Origin: Alcaligenes aquatilis
Lineage (GTDB): Bacteria > Pseudomonadota > Gammaproteobacteria > Burkholderiales > Burkholderiaceae_B
DNA length: 64,000 bases
Direction: 5' to 3'
Assembly: GCF_003076515.1 (NCBI RefSeq)
Contig: NZ_CP022390.1
Span: 1,984,001-2,048,000, forward strand
Shown: positions 17,540-25,875 of the stretch, piece by piece
Numbering within the stretch: position 1 is the first letter of the stretch
Layout of the letters: each line of letters starts with the position of its first letter
Notes under the pieces: generated by a model
Seen by the model: the letters and a program-made list of their open reading frames with translations, nothing else
Databases searched by the model: none
Told to the model about the DNA's origin: nothing
Translations under genes and position numbers: made by a program

Positions 17540-18119
17540 CACAAAGCAACAACAGACTCCCCGAGAGTGACGCCAGCCAGCGCCGCGCCAAACCCCGAGC
17601 CATCCCTGACTCAGACCATACCTCTGGGTGCCTTCTTATGCTCTTGTGTCATCGCTTGTCTCCTTCAAGACAATCATAGGCTCGAACACAAAATTTCCGA
17701 CACTCTCCGCCGCGTCGGCAAGTTGTCCGCTTCCGCCCCCTGCTCCGAGGCCCCGAGTGGCGACCTACGAAGAGTGATAAAAACTACAACTCAAACCCAT
17801 CACCCACCTTAAATTTGCTACTTAAAAGATAAAAATCACTTACAGCCCCGCCAAACTGCCCCACCGTAACAAACCATCCATCACACCGTCATATGCCTGC
17901 CAAGCCGCAGCCAGCCAGGCTTTGAGCCCCGCTGATCCCCTCCCCGCCCCACCCTTCACATAAAACACAATCCAATCATCGGCGGATTTTCTGATCCGTT
18001 CACAGGGCAGTCACACGCCCTTCCTACACTGCCCGCAGTCCTGATCCGATGCCGACTGGGCAGCCCACCCTCATGCACAGTCCGGCCTCTCTTTCCACCT
18101 TCTCTCCTTGAGTGGCTGT
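17540..18119. other. Gene-free stretch between murI and the exported-protein cluster
   Basis: About 580 bases with no convincing ORF on either strand. I saw no terminator with a U run after murI, no clear sigma-70 promoter and no Pho-box-like tandem repeat in front of the following genes. Open frames here have no recognisable features. Confidence 0.5.
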
Positions 18120-20198
18120 ATGACCTTCACCTCCCGTCCCCAGAAATCCCCCACCGTGCAGCGCCTGCAACAAGCCGGGCTCTCTCTGTCCCTGGCGCTG
18201 CTGCTGACCGCCTGCGGCAGCGGCTCCGGTGGTAATGATGGCCCAGCTAACCCTGGCACCAATCCCGAAACCCCTACCGTAGAGCCCGGCGACAAACCCC
18301 AGGCGCTGGGCGGCAAAAAAGCCCTGATCGTCACTATCGACGGCTTAAGCTACGAAGCCCTGCTGCAAGCCCGTCAAGCAGGCCAGCACCCTGCCCTGAA
18401 AAACCTGACCATTGCCCCCGCACAAACCGGTGGCTACGCGGGCACTGCCAGCGAACAACGCACCCTGCCACTGCCTGGCTGGGCCTCCCTGATTACCGGC
18501 GTCTGGGCAGACGAGCACGGCCTGCGCGGTGTCGGCCAAGAAGACACCAAACTCAATAGCCCCACCTTGGTCGCCCAGACCTCCAAACCAACCCAGGCCG
18601 CCCTGGCCTTGAGTACCGGCGACTACCGCACACTGTGGAGTCAGGATCTGCAAGAAGGCCGCATCATCGAAGCGGCCAACTGCACCGACTCTGATAGCTG
18701 TGTCAGCGAGCAAACCCAAAAATACCTGCAAGAAGGCAAATCTCTGATCCTGGCTCAAATCCAGGCCCCCGCCCGTGCGGCCAATCAGGCAGGCCTGGGT
18801 AGCCCGGCTTACCAACAGGCCGTCAACGACTCCCTGGCTGCGCTGGACAAGCTGTTCGCCCTGATCGACAAACGCACACAGGCCGATGCGTCGGAAGACT
18901 GGCTGATCATCCTGACCACCAGCTACGGCCTGGACGAATTTGGCGGCACCACCGGCTCGCAATTTAACCGCAACAAGACCAGCTTTATTGCTACCAATAA
19001 AACCCTGGCCTCCTTGCCTGCCATCGACAGCCAAGTCTCCAGCAGCACGGACATGAACACCCTGGCCGCCGTCATTGACATCGCGCCCACCGTCCTGTCC
19101 CACCTGGGTCTGCAAAACGAACAATACCGCTTCCGTGGCTCGCCCCTGCAAGCCGACACCCGCGTACACAATCTGGTTTTCAGCAAACCGGCCGACAAGA
19201 ACATGGTGGACCTGAGCTGGGTGCTGCAAGGCGAAGCCTCGCAAGAAATCCAGGTCATGCGCGATGGCAAACTGATCGCTACCTTGCCTGCCGGTACTAC
19301 TCAGTACTCCGATCCACTGCCTGCCTCCGATACCGCGCAAACCTACTCCCTGTATTACTCGGTCCAGGTGGGCAAGGCGGCCTCGACCCTGAAAGCCGAT
19401 GTAGGCTACCAGCCCCCACCCAAGCTGGCTGACACCCTGAAAAACGGCCTGCTCAGCTATTACACCTTCAATAGCCAGCCCTTTACCGACGCCAAAGGTG
19501 GCAGCACGCTGCAAACCTCGACCCCTGCCGTGCCGGCCGGTCAGTTGATTGCCGCTGACTTCCTGGACCCCAGCACACCCAAGGGTGGGTTGCGCATCAT
19601 GGGCAGCAATGTCGATGGCAACGGCAACCGTGGTTACCGCCTGTCCATGAGCCGCAACCTGTTCACTCTGAGCAGCGTGCAGCAAATGACGATTGGCTTT
19701 TGGCTGCGCACTGCCAACAACTGCCACGGCTATGGCGCCTCCATCATGGCCAACAAGAACTATGACTCGGGCAACAACCCCGGTTTTGCATTGGGCCTAT
19801 TTAACGCCAACGGCTGCGACATCCGCTTTAACACGGGCTACGGTGGCGGCCGCAACGAGAGCCAGGGCTACAACATCACCCCCGACGAATGGGCCTATGT
19901 GGCCGTCGTCATCGACAAGGCCCAAGGCAAGATGCTGGGCCACGTGTTTGACCCCAAAAAAGGCGCGCAGTTTGGCTCGGTGGCTCTGGAAGCCCGTACT
20001 TTGCAAGCCCTGGGGGGCACCGGCACGGGCGAACTGGGCTTGAACGAAGACGTTACCGGCCAGTACTACAAACGCTGGGGACGCAGCGACATCAATATGG
20101 ACTTTGGCGAACTGGCCATGTGGGACCGCGCCCTGAGCACGGACGAACTGACCAGCATTTACGAATCCCGCCAGCCTCTGTCCAGCCTCCAACCCTGA
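18120..20198 (+). CDS. Lipoprotein with phosphodiesterase-like fold and C-terminal LamG-like domain
   Basis: 692 residues. The lipoprotein signal ends LLLTAC (Cys32) and is followed by a Gly/Ser/Pro linker. Residues ~65-345 resemble type I phosphodiesterases of the alkaline phosphatase superfamily (ALIVTIDGLSYEALL, GWASLITGVWADEHG, DIAPTVLSHLGL). The later metal-binding motifs are not found: the usual SDHGM position reads TSYGL and the D-x-x-G-H motif is absent, so activity is doubtful. A short Fn3-like stretch (~360-430) precedes a concanavalin/LamG-like domain (~445-690) with GFWLRTANNCHGYG. It is first in a run with a small lipoprotein and a phospholipase C. Confidence 0.75.
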   Translation: MTFTSRPQKSPTVQRLQQAGLSLSLALLLTACGSGSGGNDGPANPGTNPETPTVEPGDKPQALGGKKALIVTIDGLSYEALLQARQAGQHPALKNLTIAPAQTGGYAGTASEQRTLPLPGWASLITGVWADEHGLRGVGQEDTKLNSPTLVAQTSKPTQAALALSTGDYRTLWSQDLQEGRIIEAANCTDSDSCVSEQTQKYLQEGKSLILAQIQAPARAANQAGLGSPAYQQAVNDSLAALDKLFALIDKRTQADASEDWLIILTTSYGLDEFGGTTGSQFNRNKTSFIATNKTLASLPAIDSQVSSSTDMNTLAAVIDIAPTVLSHLGLQNEQYRFRGSPLQADTRVHNLVFSKPADKNMVDLSWVLQGEASQEIQVMRDGKLIATLPAGTTQYSDPLPASDTAQTYSLYYSVQVGKAASTLKADVGYQPPPKLADTLKNGLLSYYTFNSQPFTDAKGGSTLQTSTPAVPAGQLIAADFLDPSTPKGGLRIMGSNVDGNGNRGYRLSMSRNLFTLSSVQQMTIGFWLRTANNCHGYGASIMANKNYDSGNNPGFALGLFNANGCDIRFNTGYGGGRNESQGYNITPDEWAYVAVVIDKAQGKMLGHVFDPKKGAQFGSVALEARTLQALGGTGTGELGLNEDVTGQYYKRWGRSDINMDFGELAMWDRALSTDELTSIYESRQPLSSLQP

Positions 20199-20218
20199 TC
20201 GCCAAGCAAGGACTATTT

Positions 20219-20416
20219 ATGACTTCCAAGAACGCTTCACTCACCTTTGAGCGCCTAAAACGCGCATCCGTCTTGTTGATGTTCTGCGGCCTGCTGGCTG
20301 CCTGCGGTGGTGGCAGCGACACCGATAGCTCGGGTAACACAGGCTCGCCTGAAGAGCCCACCGAGCCTGGCAAACCCACGCCCGAACCCGCGCCGCAACT
20401 GAAATGCGCCCCTTGA
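20219..20416 (+). CDS. Tiny lipoprotein with Pro/Glu-rich tail
   Basis: 65 residues. A typical lipoprotein signal (hydrophobic core, LLAAC, Cys29) leads into a short low-complexity tail rich in Gly, Ser, Pro and Glu that ends QLKCAP. There is no folded domain. It lies 20 bases after the phosphodiesterase-like lipoprotein gene and 21 bases before the phospholipase C gene, clearly within the same transcript. The signal and tail resemble the N-terminus of the upstream lipoprotein, so it could be a truncated relative. Role unknown. Confidence 0.7.
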   Translation: MTSKNASLTFERLKRASVLLMFCGLLAACGGGSDTDSSGNTGSPEEPTEPGKPTPEPAPQLKCAP

Positions 20417-20437
20417 TTGACTAAGAGATTAAGTACA

Positions 20438-22612
20438 ATGACTTCACGCCGCAATTTCCTACGCAATATGACCGGTGCCAGCCTGGCTGCCGGTTCCCTG
20501 GCCGCTTTCCCTCCCAGCATCCGCAAGGCGCTGGCCATTCCGGCCAACAACAAGACGGGCACCATCAAGGATGTGGAACACATCGTCGTCCTGATGCAAG
20601 AGAACCGCTCATTCGACAACTACTTTGGCACGATGAAAGGCGTACGTGGTTTCGGGGACCGCTTCACCATCCCGCTCCCGAATGGCCGCAATGTCTGGCA
20701 GCAAAACCTGAGCTCCACCGAAACCATCATGCCCTACCACTTGGACAGCACCAAGGGCAATGCTCAGCGGGTCAACGGCACCCCCCACGCCTGGGTCGAT
20801 GGGCAGCAAGCCTGGGACCATGGCCGCATGGCTTTCTGGCCCAAGTACAAGCGCCCCCACTCCATGGGCTACTACCGCGAAGCCGAGGTGCCGTTCCAGT
20901 TCGCCATGGCCAACGCCTTTACCCTGTGCGATGCCTACCACTGCTCCATGCACACCGGTACAAACTCCAACCGCATGTTTATGTGGACGGGAACTAACGG
21001 CCCAACCGGGACGGGTGAATGTACCGTCAACAACGCCTGGGACAGCCTGGGTTCCTCGGCGTTGGGCTACGAGTGGAAGACTTATCCCGAGCGTCTGGAA
21101 GAAGCCGGTATCAGTTGGAAGGTCTACCAAAACCTGCCTGACAATTTTACTGACAACTCGCTGGCAGGCTTCAAACAATATCGTCGTGCCAACGAACAAT
21201 CGGGCAAGCCAAACAATACCCCTTACGAGCCGTCGGATGACATTGGTAATCCCCTGTACAAGGGCGTGGCCAACACGATGCCCGACGGTGGTTTCTTCGG
21301 CCAACTGCGCAAGGATGTCGAAGAAGGGAATTTGCCCCAGATTTCCTGGGTCGTGGCACCGGCCGCCTACTCCGAACACCCTGGCCCATCCAGCCCGGTG
21401 CAAGGTGCTTGGTACACGCAGGAACTGCTCGATGCACTGACATCGAACCCCGAGGTCTGGAGCAAGACCGTTCTGCTGGTCAACTTTGATGAAAACGACG
21501 GTTTTTTTGACCACGTACCGTCCCCTTCGGCACCATCCATTGATCCGGACACGGGCAAGCCTATGGGCAAAACCACCCTGACCGATGAGCAGATTGCTTT
21601 TGAATACTACAACTACCCCAGCCCCACAGGCTTGATGGGTCAACCTCCACGTGACGGCAAGGTATTTGGCCCCGGGGTACGCGTTCCGATGTACGTGATC
21701 TCTCCGTGGAGCCGTGGTGGCTGGGTGAATTCGCAAGTCTTTGACCACACCTCCGTGATCCGCTTCATGGAAGAGCGCTTTGGCGTGATGGAGCCCAATA
21801 TCAGCCCCTATCGCCGTGCAGTATGTGGTGACTTGACCAGTGCCTTTAACTTCGCCAGCCCGAACGACGAACCTCTGCCCACCTTGAACGGACGTCGTAG
21901 CCGTGACGAGGCCGATGCCATCCGCCGTGCCCAGGAACGCCTGGCTCAGGTGCCTCAGCCCCTGGACAATCAGCGCATTCCTGTGCAGCAAACCGGTGTG
22001 CGCCCGTCGCGTGCCCTGCCCTATGAACTGCACGTCAGCGCCCGCTGCGATAGCGAAAAAGGCGTACAGCTGCTGTTCTCCAACACAGGCAAAGCCGCTG
22101 CTGTTTTCCATGTCTACGATAAGCTGAATCTGGACCGCATTCCCCGCCGCTACATGGTCGAACCCGACCAGATGCTGGACGATGTCTGGGACGTTCAGAC
22201 CGATAACCTGGGTCACTACGACCTGTGGGTACTGGGCCCGAACGGCTTTCACCGTCACTTCCGTGGCGATGTCAGCGTACTGAGCCAGTCCGAGGCCGCT
22301 CGCCCCGAAATTCGTGTCTGCTACGAAGTCACCAAAGGCGATGTCTATCTGGAAATGATGAACGGCGGCCAGTCTGCCTGCACCTTCACCATCCAATCCA
22401 TGGCCTACCGCGAAGACGGCCCTTGGGAAGTGACGGTTGAACCCGGCCAGCAGTCCAAACAGTCCTGGGCCCTGAAGTCCAGCGGCCACTGGTACGACTT
22501 CGTGGTCCGCAGCAGCAACGACCCAAGCTACTACCGTCGCTTCGCAGGTCGAGTGGAGTTTGGCGCACATGGCGTCAGCGACCCAGCCCTGGGGATCCCC
22601 GCCTACCTGTAA
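20438..22612 (+). CDS. Phosphocholine-specific phospholipase C, Tat-exported
   Basis: Exported acid-phosphatase-superfamily phospholipase C that should cleave phosphocholine-headgroup lipids. 724 residues, as in PlcH/PlcN. The N-terminus has a twin-arginine signal (SRRNFLRN then a hydrophobic stretch ending near residue 35). The catalytic domain begins EHIVVLMQENRSFDNYFG and includes HTGTNSNRMFMWTG and LLVNFDENDGFFDHVPSP; two C-terminal beta domains (from ~500) contain YELHVSAR and YDLWVLGPNGFHRHFRG. It ends the cluster, followed by two terminators. PlcH leaves Pseudomonas by Tat plus type II secretion, and a gsp cluster begins 600 bases away. Confidence 0.92.
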   Translation: MTSRRNFLRNMTGASLAAGSLAAFPPSIRKALAIPANNKTGTIKDVEHIVVLMQENRSFDNYFGTMKGVRGFGDRFTIPLPNGRNVWQQNLSSTETIMPYHLDSTKGNAQRVNGTPHAWVDGQQAWDHGRMAFWPKYKRPHSMGYYREAEVPFQFAMANAFTLCDAYHCSMHTGTNSNRMFMWTGTNGPTGTGECTVNNAWDSLGSSALGYEWKTYPERLEEAGISWKVYQNLPDNFTDNSLAGFKQYRRANEQSGKPNNTPYEPSDDIGNPLYKGVANTMPDGGFFGQLRKDVEEGNLPQISWVVAPAAYSEHPGPSSPVQGAWYTQELLDALTSNPEVWSKTVLLVNFDENDGFFDHVPSPSAPSIDPDTGKPMGKTTLTDEQIAFEYYNYPSPTGLMGQPPRDGKVFGPGVRVPMYVISPWSRGGWVNSQVFDHTSVIRFMEERFGVMEPNISPYRRAVCGDLTSAFNFASPNDEPLPTLNGRRSRDEADAIRRAQERLAQVPQPLDNQRIPVQQTGVRPSRALPYELHVSARCDSEKGVQLLFSNTGKAAAVFHVYDKLNLDRIPRRYMVEPDQMLDDVWDVQTDNLGHYDLWVLGPNGFHRHFRGDVSVLSQSEAARPEIRVCYEVTKGDVYLEMMNGGQSACTFTIQSMAYREDGPWEVTVEPGQQSKQSWALKSSGHWYDFVVRSSNDPSYYRRFAGRVEFGAHGVSDPALGIPAYL

Positions 22613-22653
22613 GACTTAAATACTCTGAATCCAACGTTCTATTGTCTGACTAT

Positions 22654-22717
22654 GTGTGCGTGCGCACCACGCACACTTTTTACCCCGATGCCAGTACTTG
22701 GCATCGGGGTTTTTTTT
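22654..22717 (+). terminator. Two tandem intrinsic terminators after the phospholipase gene
   Basis: First hairpin GTGTGCGTG-CGCAC-CACGCACAC followed by five U; second CCCCGATGCCA-GTACT-TGGCATCGGGG followed by eight U. Both are perfect stems. Confidence 0.9.
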
Positions 22718-23239
22718 ATCTGTAGCCTACACCCCAGAGAGAATAAAAATGCCCTACTAACCGGGTCAGGAACGGCTTGTCTTTCCTAGAATGCTCCATG
22801 ACAGTGGGCATCCAGCACTAGCGATGCCTACTGCTGCAGGCAAAGAGTCCCTACAAATCGTAGCCTTGCGCATAGGGCTCAGATGTACATCAACATGGCG
22901 ACCAAGTGGCGCATGTATTACGTCCTGCGGGACGACATCTTGATGATGAGTTGGGGCGAAAACTGCCAACTCCCCCTGAATGACGGCAGCAGATCTTGCC
23001 ATCTATCTGCACATTGCCGTCAGAGAGGGGGGAGACCGCTGTAATGGCTGCGGCCGGAGGAAATATCGCTAAAGCCAGAGGTACAAGGCCGTTGGCACGT
23101 GATACGAGCCTGTCTCGGGAAAATCCGTACAAAAACTTGTCAATCATTTCCCTAGTTCGGATACCTTGTTCAAGGTGACCCGAACTAAAGGGCGCAAGCT
23201 AAGCATCAAACCCTGGTTCAACTCCCATTGAACACCTGC
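22718..23239. other. Gene-free stretch between the phospholipase cluster and gspF
   Basis: About 520 bases without a supportable gene. It contains a nested hairpin at 23155-23188 (AGTTCGG outer arm, CCTTG/CAAGG inner arm) and a small GTTCAA/TTGAAC stem at 23218-23235 just after gspF. Neither has a U run. Open frames here look random. Confidence 0.45.
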
Positions 23240-24442
23240 TTACTGCACCAGCTGATTCATCTCGATAATAGGCAGCATCACGGCCAGCACAATCAGCAAG
23301 ACCAAGCCCCCCATCAGCAAAATCATCAAGGGTTCCAGCAAGGCGGTCATGGTCAGGGCCTTGCGCTCCAGTTCAGTCGACAAGGTCGTGGCCGCACGAT
23401 CGAGCATAGGGGCCAGTTCGCCAGTTTTTTCACCGCTGGCAATCAGTTGTACCAATAATGGCGGGAACAAGGCACTGCGTTGCAAGGCAGTCGCCAAAGG
23501 CAGACCCTCGCGCACATGAATAGCGGCCTGATTCACCGCATCGCGCAAGGCCAGATTCGAGACCGTACGTCCTGCCGCTTCCAGAGCGGTCAGCAAAGCC
23601 ACATTGCTACCAGCCAGAATCGCCAGCGTGGCGGCAAAACGAGCAGTATCCACACCCAGCAAATAGCCCCCCAGAACGGGCACGCTTAACAGCCGCCGAT
23701 GAAAGGCCAGCTTCAAGGCCGGTTGTCGCAACAGGAAAGCGGCCAGCACAGCCAGCAGTAGTAACACCACAAACAGCACCACACCCCAGTCGCGTAACAG
23801 ATCGCTGGCGCCGATCATCACGCGCGTGAGCATGGGCAATTGCTGTTTGGCTTGGGTAAATGCGCCCACCACCTGGGGGACGACATAGCTCAGCAAAAAC
23901 ACCACCATCGCCACAGAAATCAGGCTGACGATGGCGGGATAAATAAAGGCTGTCAGCACCTTGCCGCGCAAGGCTCCGCTGTCTTCGATAAAGCTGGCCA
24001 GACGATCCAACACTTGTTCCAGTTCACCGGACTGCTCACCTGCCCGCACCAATGCTCGGTAAATTTCAGGAAAGTCACGAGGGTGATTGGCCAGGGCATC
24101 GCTCAGGCTTTGTCCTGCTCGGATATCAGCACGCAAGGCTGCCAGCAGTTGCACCAAAGGCCGACGCGTCGCCTGCTCAATCACCACTCCCAGGCTGGCC
24201 TCCAAAGACAAGCCCGCCGCCACCAGACTGGCTAACTGACGAGTCAGCCAGGATAGCTCGGTGCGGCGCAAACCCGCACTGCGGGCACGAGCCACAGCAC
24301 GACTGCGCCCCGCTTTCAGGGAAACGGTCAGCAGACCTCGGGACAGCAATTGCTGGCGTGCCAGACGCTCGCTCTCGGCCTCCAGCACCCCCCGTTCGCT
24401 GCGACCGGCCTGATCCACGGCCTCATAGTGATAGGTCCCCAT
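23240..24442 (-). CDS. gspF: Type II secretion inner-membrane platform protein GspF
   Basis: 400 residues, the usual size. Two repeated T2SSF cytoplasmic domains (about 65-190 and 270-390), each followed by hydrophobic helices (~165-195, 220-240 and the C-terminal end). Landmarks include LTRQLASLVAAGLSLEASL and LIASGEKTGELAPMLDRAA. GspF forms the membrane base that the GspE ATPase acts on. It is the last gene of the gspG-to-F run, 14 bases after gspE. Confidence 0.95.
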   Translation of the reverse strand: MGTYHYEAVDQAGRSERGVLEAESERLARQQLLSRGLLTVSLKAGRSRAVARARSAGLRRTELSWLTRQLASLVAAGLSLEASLGVVIEQATRRPLVQLLAALRADIRAGQSLSDALANHPRDFPEIYRALVRAGEQSGELEQVLDRLASFIEDSGALRGKVLTAFIYPAIVSLISVAMVVFLLSYVVPQVVGAFTQAKQQLPMLTRVMIGASDLLRDWGVVLFVVLLLLAVLAAFLLRQPALKLAFHRRLLSVPVLGGYLLGVDTARFAATLAILAGSNVALLTALEAAGRTVSNLALRDAVNQAAIHVREGLPLATALQRSALFPPLLVQLIASGEKTGELAPMLDRAATTLSTELERKALTMTALLEPLMILLMGGLVLLIVLAVMLPIIEMNQLVQ

Positions 24443-24456
24443 ACTGTCCTGTCCGC

Positions 24457-25875
24457 CTATAACTCGCGCGTGACGCGCAATACTTCTTCAGGCGTACTGA
24501 CGCCCTGCTCCACCCACCGCTGAGCATCTTCACGCAAGCTTCGCATGCCCGATTCACGCGCGGCCTGACGCAAGGCAGGTTCGGCTCCGGCGTCATTTAA
24601 CAAGTGCTGGGCACGTTCATCGATGCGATACAGCTCATGAATCCCAGTACGCCCCTGATAGCCCGTATGGGCACACTGTTGGCAACCTTCAGGGCTAGCC
24701 CGGTATTGCCCCTGCTCGGCAGGTTGACGGCAATGTCGGCACAGTTTGCGTATCAATCGCTGGGCCAGCACACCCCGCAAGGTAGAGGCCAGCAAAAAAG
24801 GCTCCACCCCCATATCCACCAAGCGAGTGGCCGCAGACACCGCATCATTGGTGTGCAAGGTAGCCAGCACCAAGTGGCCAGTCAGGGAAGCCTGCACCGC
24901 AATCTGCGCGGTTTCCAGATCCCGGATTTCTCCGATCATGATGATGTCCGGGTCTTGTCGCAATATGGCGCGCAAGGCGCGCGCGAAACTCAATTCAATA
25001 CGAGGGTTGACCTGCGTCTGGCCGACGCCAGGCAAGTCATACTCAATCGGATCTTCGACGGTCAGCACATTGCTGCGTGCCGTATCAATGCGCCCCAAAG
25101 CGGCATACAAAGTCGTGGTTTTACCGCTGCCGGTAGGCCCGGTGACCAGCACAATGCCGTGTGGTTGATGAATCAGCTCATCGAGCTGAGCCAAAATATC
25201 CGGGGCCATGCCCAGACGCTCTAGCTCCAGTTGCCCGGCTGACTTGTCCAGCAGGCGCATCACGGCGCGTTCGCCATGTCCGGTAGGCAGAATCGAGACA
25301 CGCAGGTCCAGCGCCCTGCCTCCTACTTTCAAGGCAATACGGCCATCTTGTGGGAGCCGCTTTTCGGCAATATCCAGGCTGGCCATGATCTTGATACGGG
25401 ACACCAAGGCTCCGTGCAAGGCCCGGCGCGGGCTGACGATATCTCGCAAACGGCCATCCACCCGATAGCGCACGACCGAGTGGGTTTCATACGGCTCCAG
25501 GTGAATATCACTGGCGCCATCGCGCACGGCCTGGGTAAACAAGGCATTGATCATGCGAATGACCGGCGCATCGTCCTGATTTTCCAGCAAATCGGTGACA
25601 GCGGGCAGTTCCTGCATCAGTCGATCCAGGTCCACCTCGTTGGCAGCGGCATCCACCACGCTGGCAGCATCGTCGCCCTGTGCATAACTGGCATCAATCA
25701 AGGTATCCAGTTCGGCATCTGGGATTTGCCGCTCGTCCAGCTCGGGATAGCGTCGCCGCAACTCCACCAAGGCCCAATCCGGTGTGCGCTCGCTAATCAC
25801 CAGCGTGCCCACACCTTGCTGCTGCGTCAGCACCGCGCGGTGCTGACGTGCCCAGGAGTAAGGCAGGCGGGTCAT
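24457..25875 (-). CDS. gspE: Type II secretion ATPase GspE
   Basis: Cytoplasmic hexameric ATPase driving pseudopilus assembly. 472 residues. The N-terminal domain is short; the catalytic part shows Walker A GPTGSGKTTT, the aspartate-box region, Walker B IIMIGEIRDLETA and a histidine-box HLVLATLHTNDA. The tetracysteine zinc motif CRHC ... CQQC is present near residue 400. Its start overlaps the gspD stop (ATGA). Confidence 0.95.
   Translation of the reverse strand: MTRLPYSWARQHRAVLTQQQGVGTLVISERTPDWALVELRRRYPELDERQIPDAELDTLIDASYAQGDDAASVVDAAANEVDLDRLMQELPAVTDLLENQDDAPVIRMINALFTQAVRDGASDIHLEPYETHSVVRYRVDGRLRDIVSPRRALHGALVSRIKIMASLDIAEKRLPQDGRIALKVGGRALDLRVSILPTGHGERAVMRLLDKSAGQLELERLGMAPDILAQLDELIHQPHGIVLVTGPTGSGKTTTLYAALGRIDTARSNVLTVEDPIEYDLPGVGQTQVNPRIELSFARALRAILRQDPDIIMIGEIRDLETAQIAVQASLTGHLVLATLHTNDAVSAATRLVDMGVEPFLLASTLRGVLAQRLIRKLCRHCRQPAEQGQYRASPEGCQQCAHTGYQGRTGIHELYRIDERAQHLLNDAGAEPALRQAARESGMRSLREDAQRWVEQGVSTPEEVLRVTREL

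Noticed and set aside
18345..19727. Long open frame on the minus strand, opposite the phosphodiesterase-like lipoprotein
   Set aside because: It mirrors the high GC third positions of the plus-strand gene, has no recognisable domain and lies fully inside a gene with a signal peptide and clear motifs.
20609..22570. 653-codon open frame opposite the phospholipase C gene
   Set aside because: Antisense shadow of a gene with a clear family match; composition is Val/Gly/Gln-rich without domains.
23155..23235. tRNA-like segment (TGGTTCAACTCC with hairpins)
   Set aside because: No acceptor stem or anticodon arm can be formed around it.
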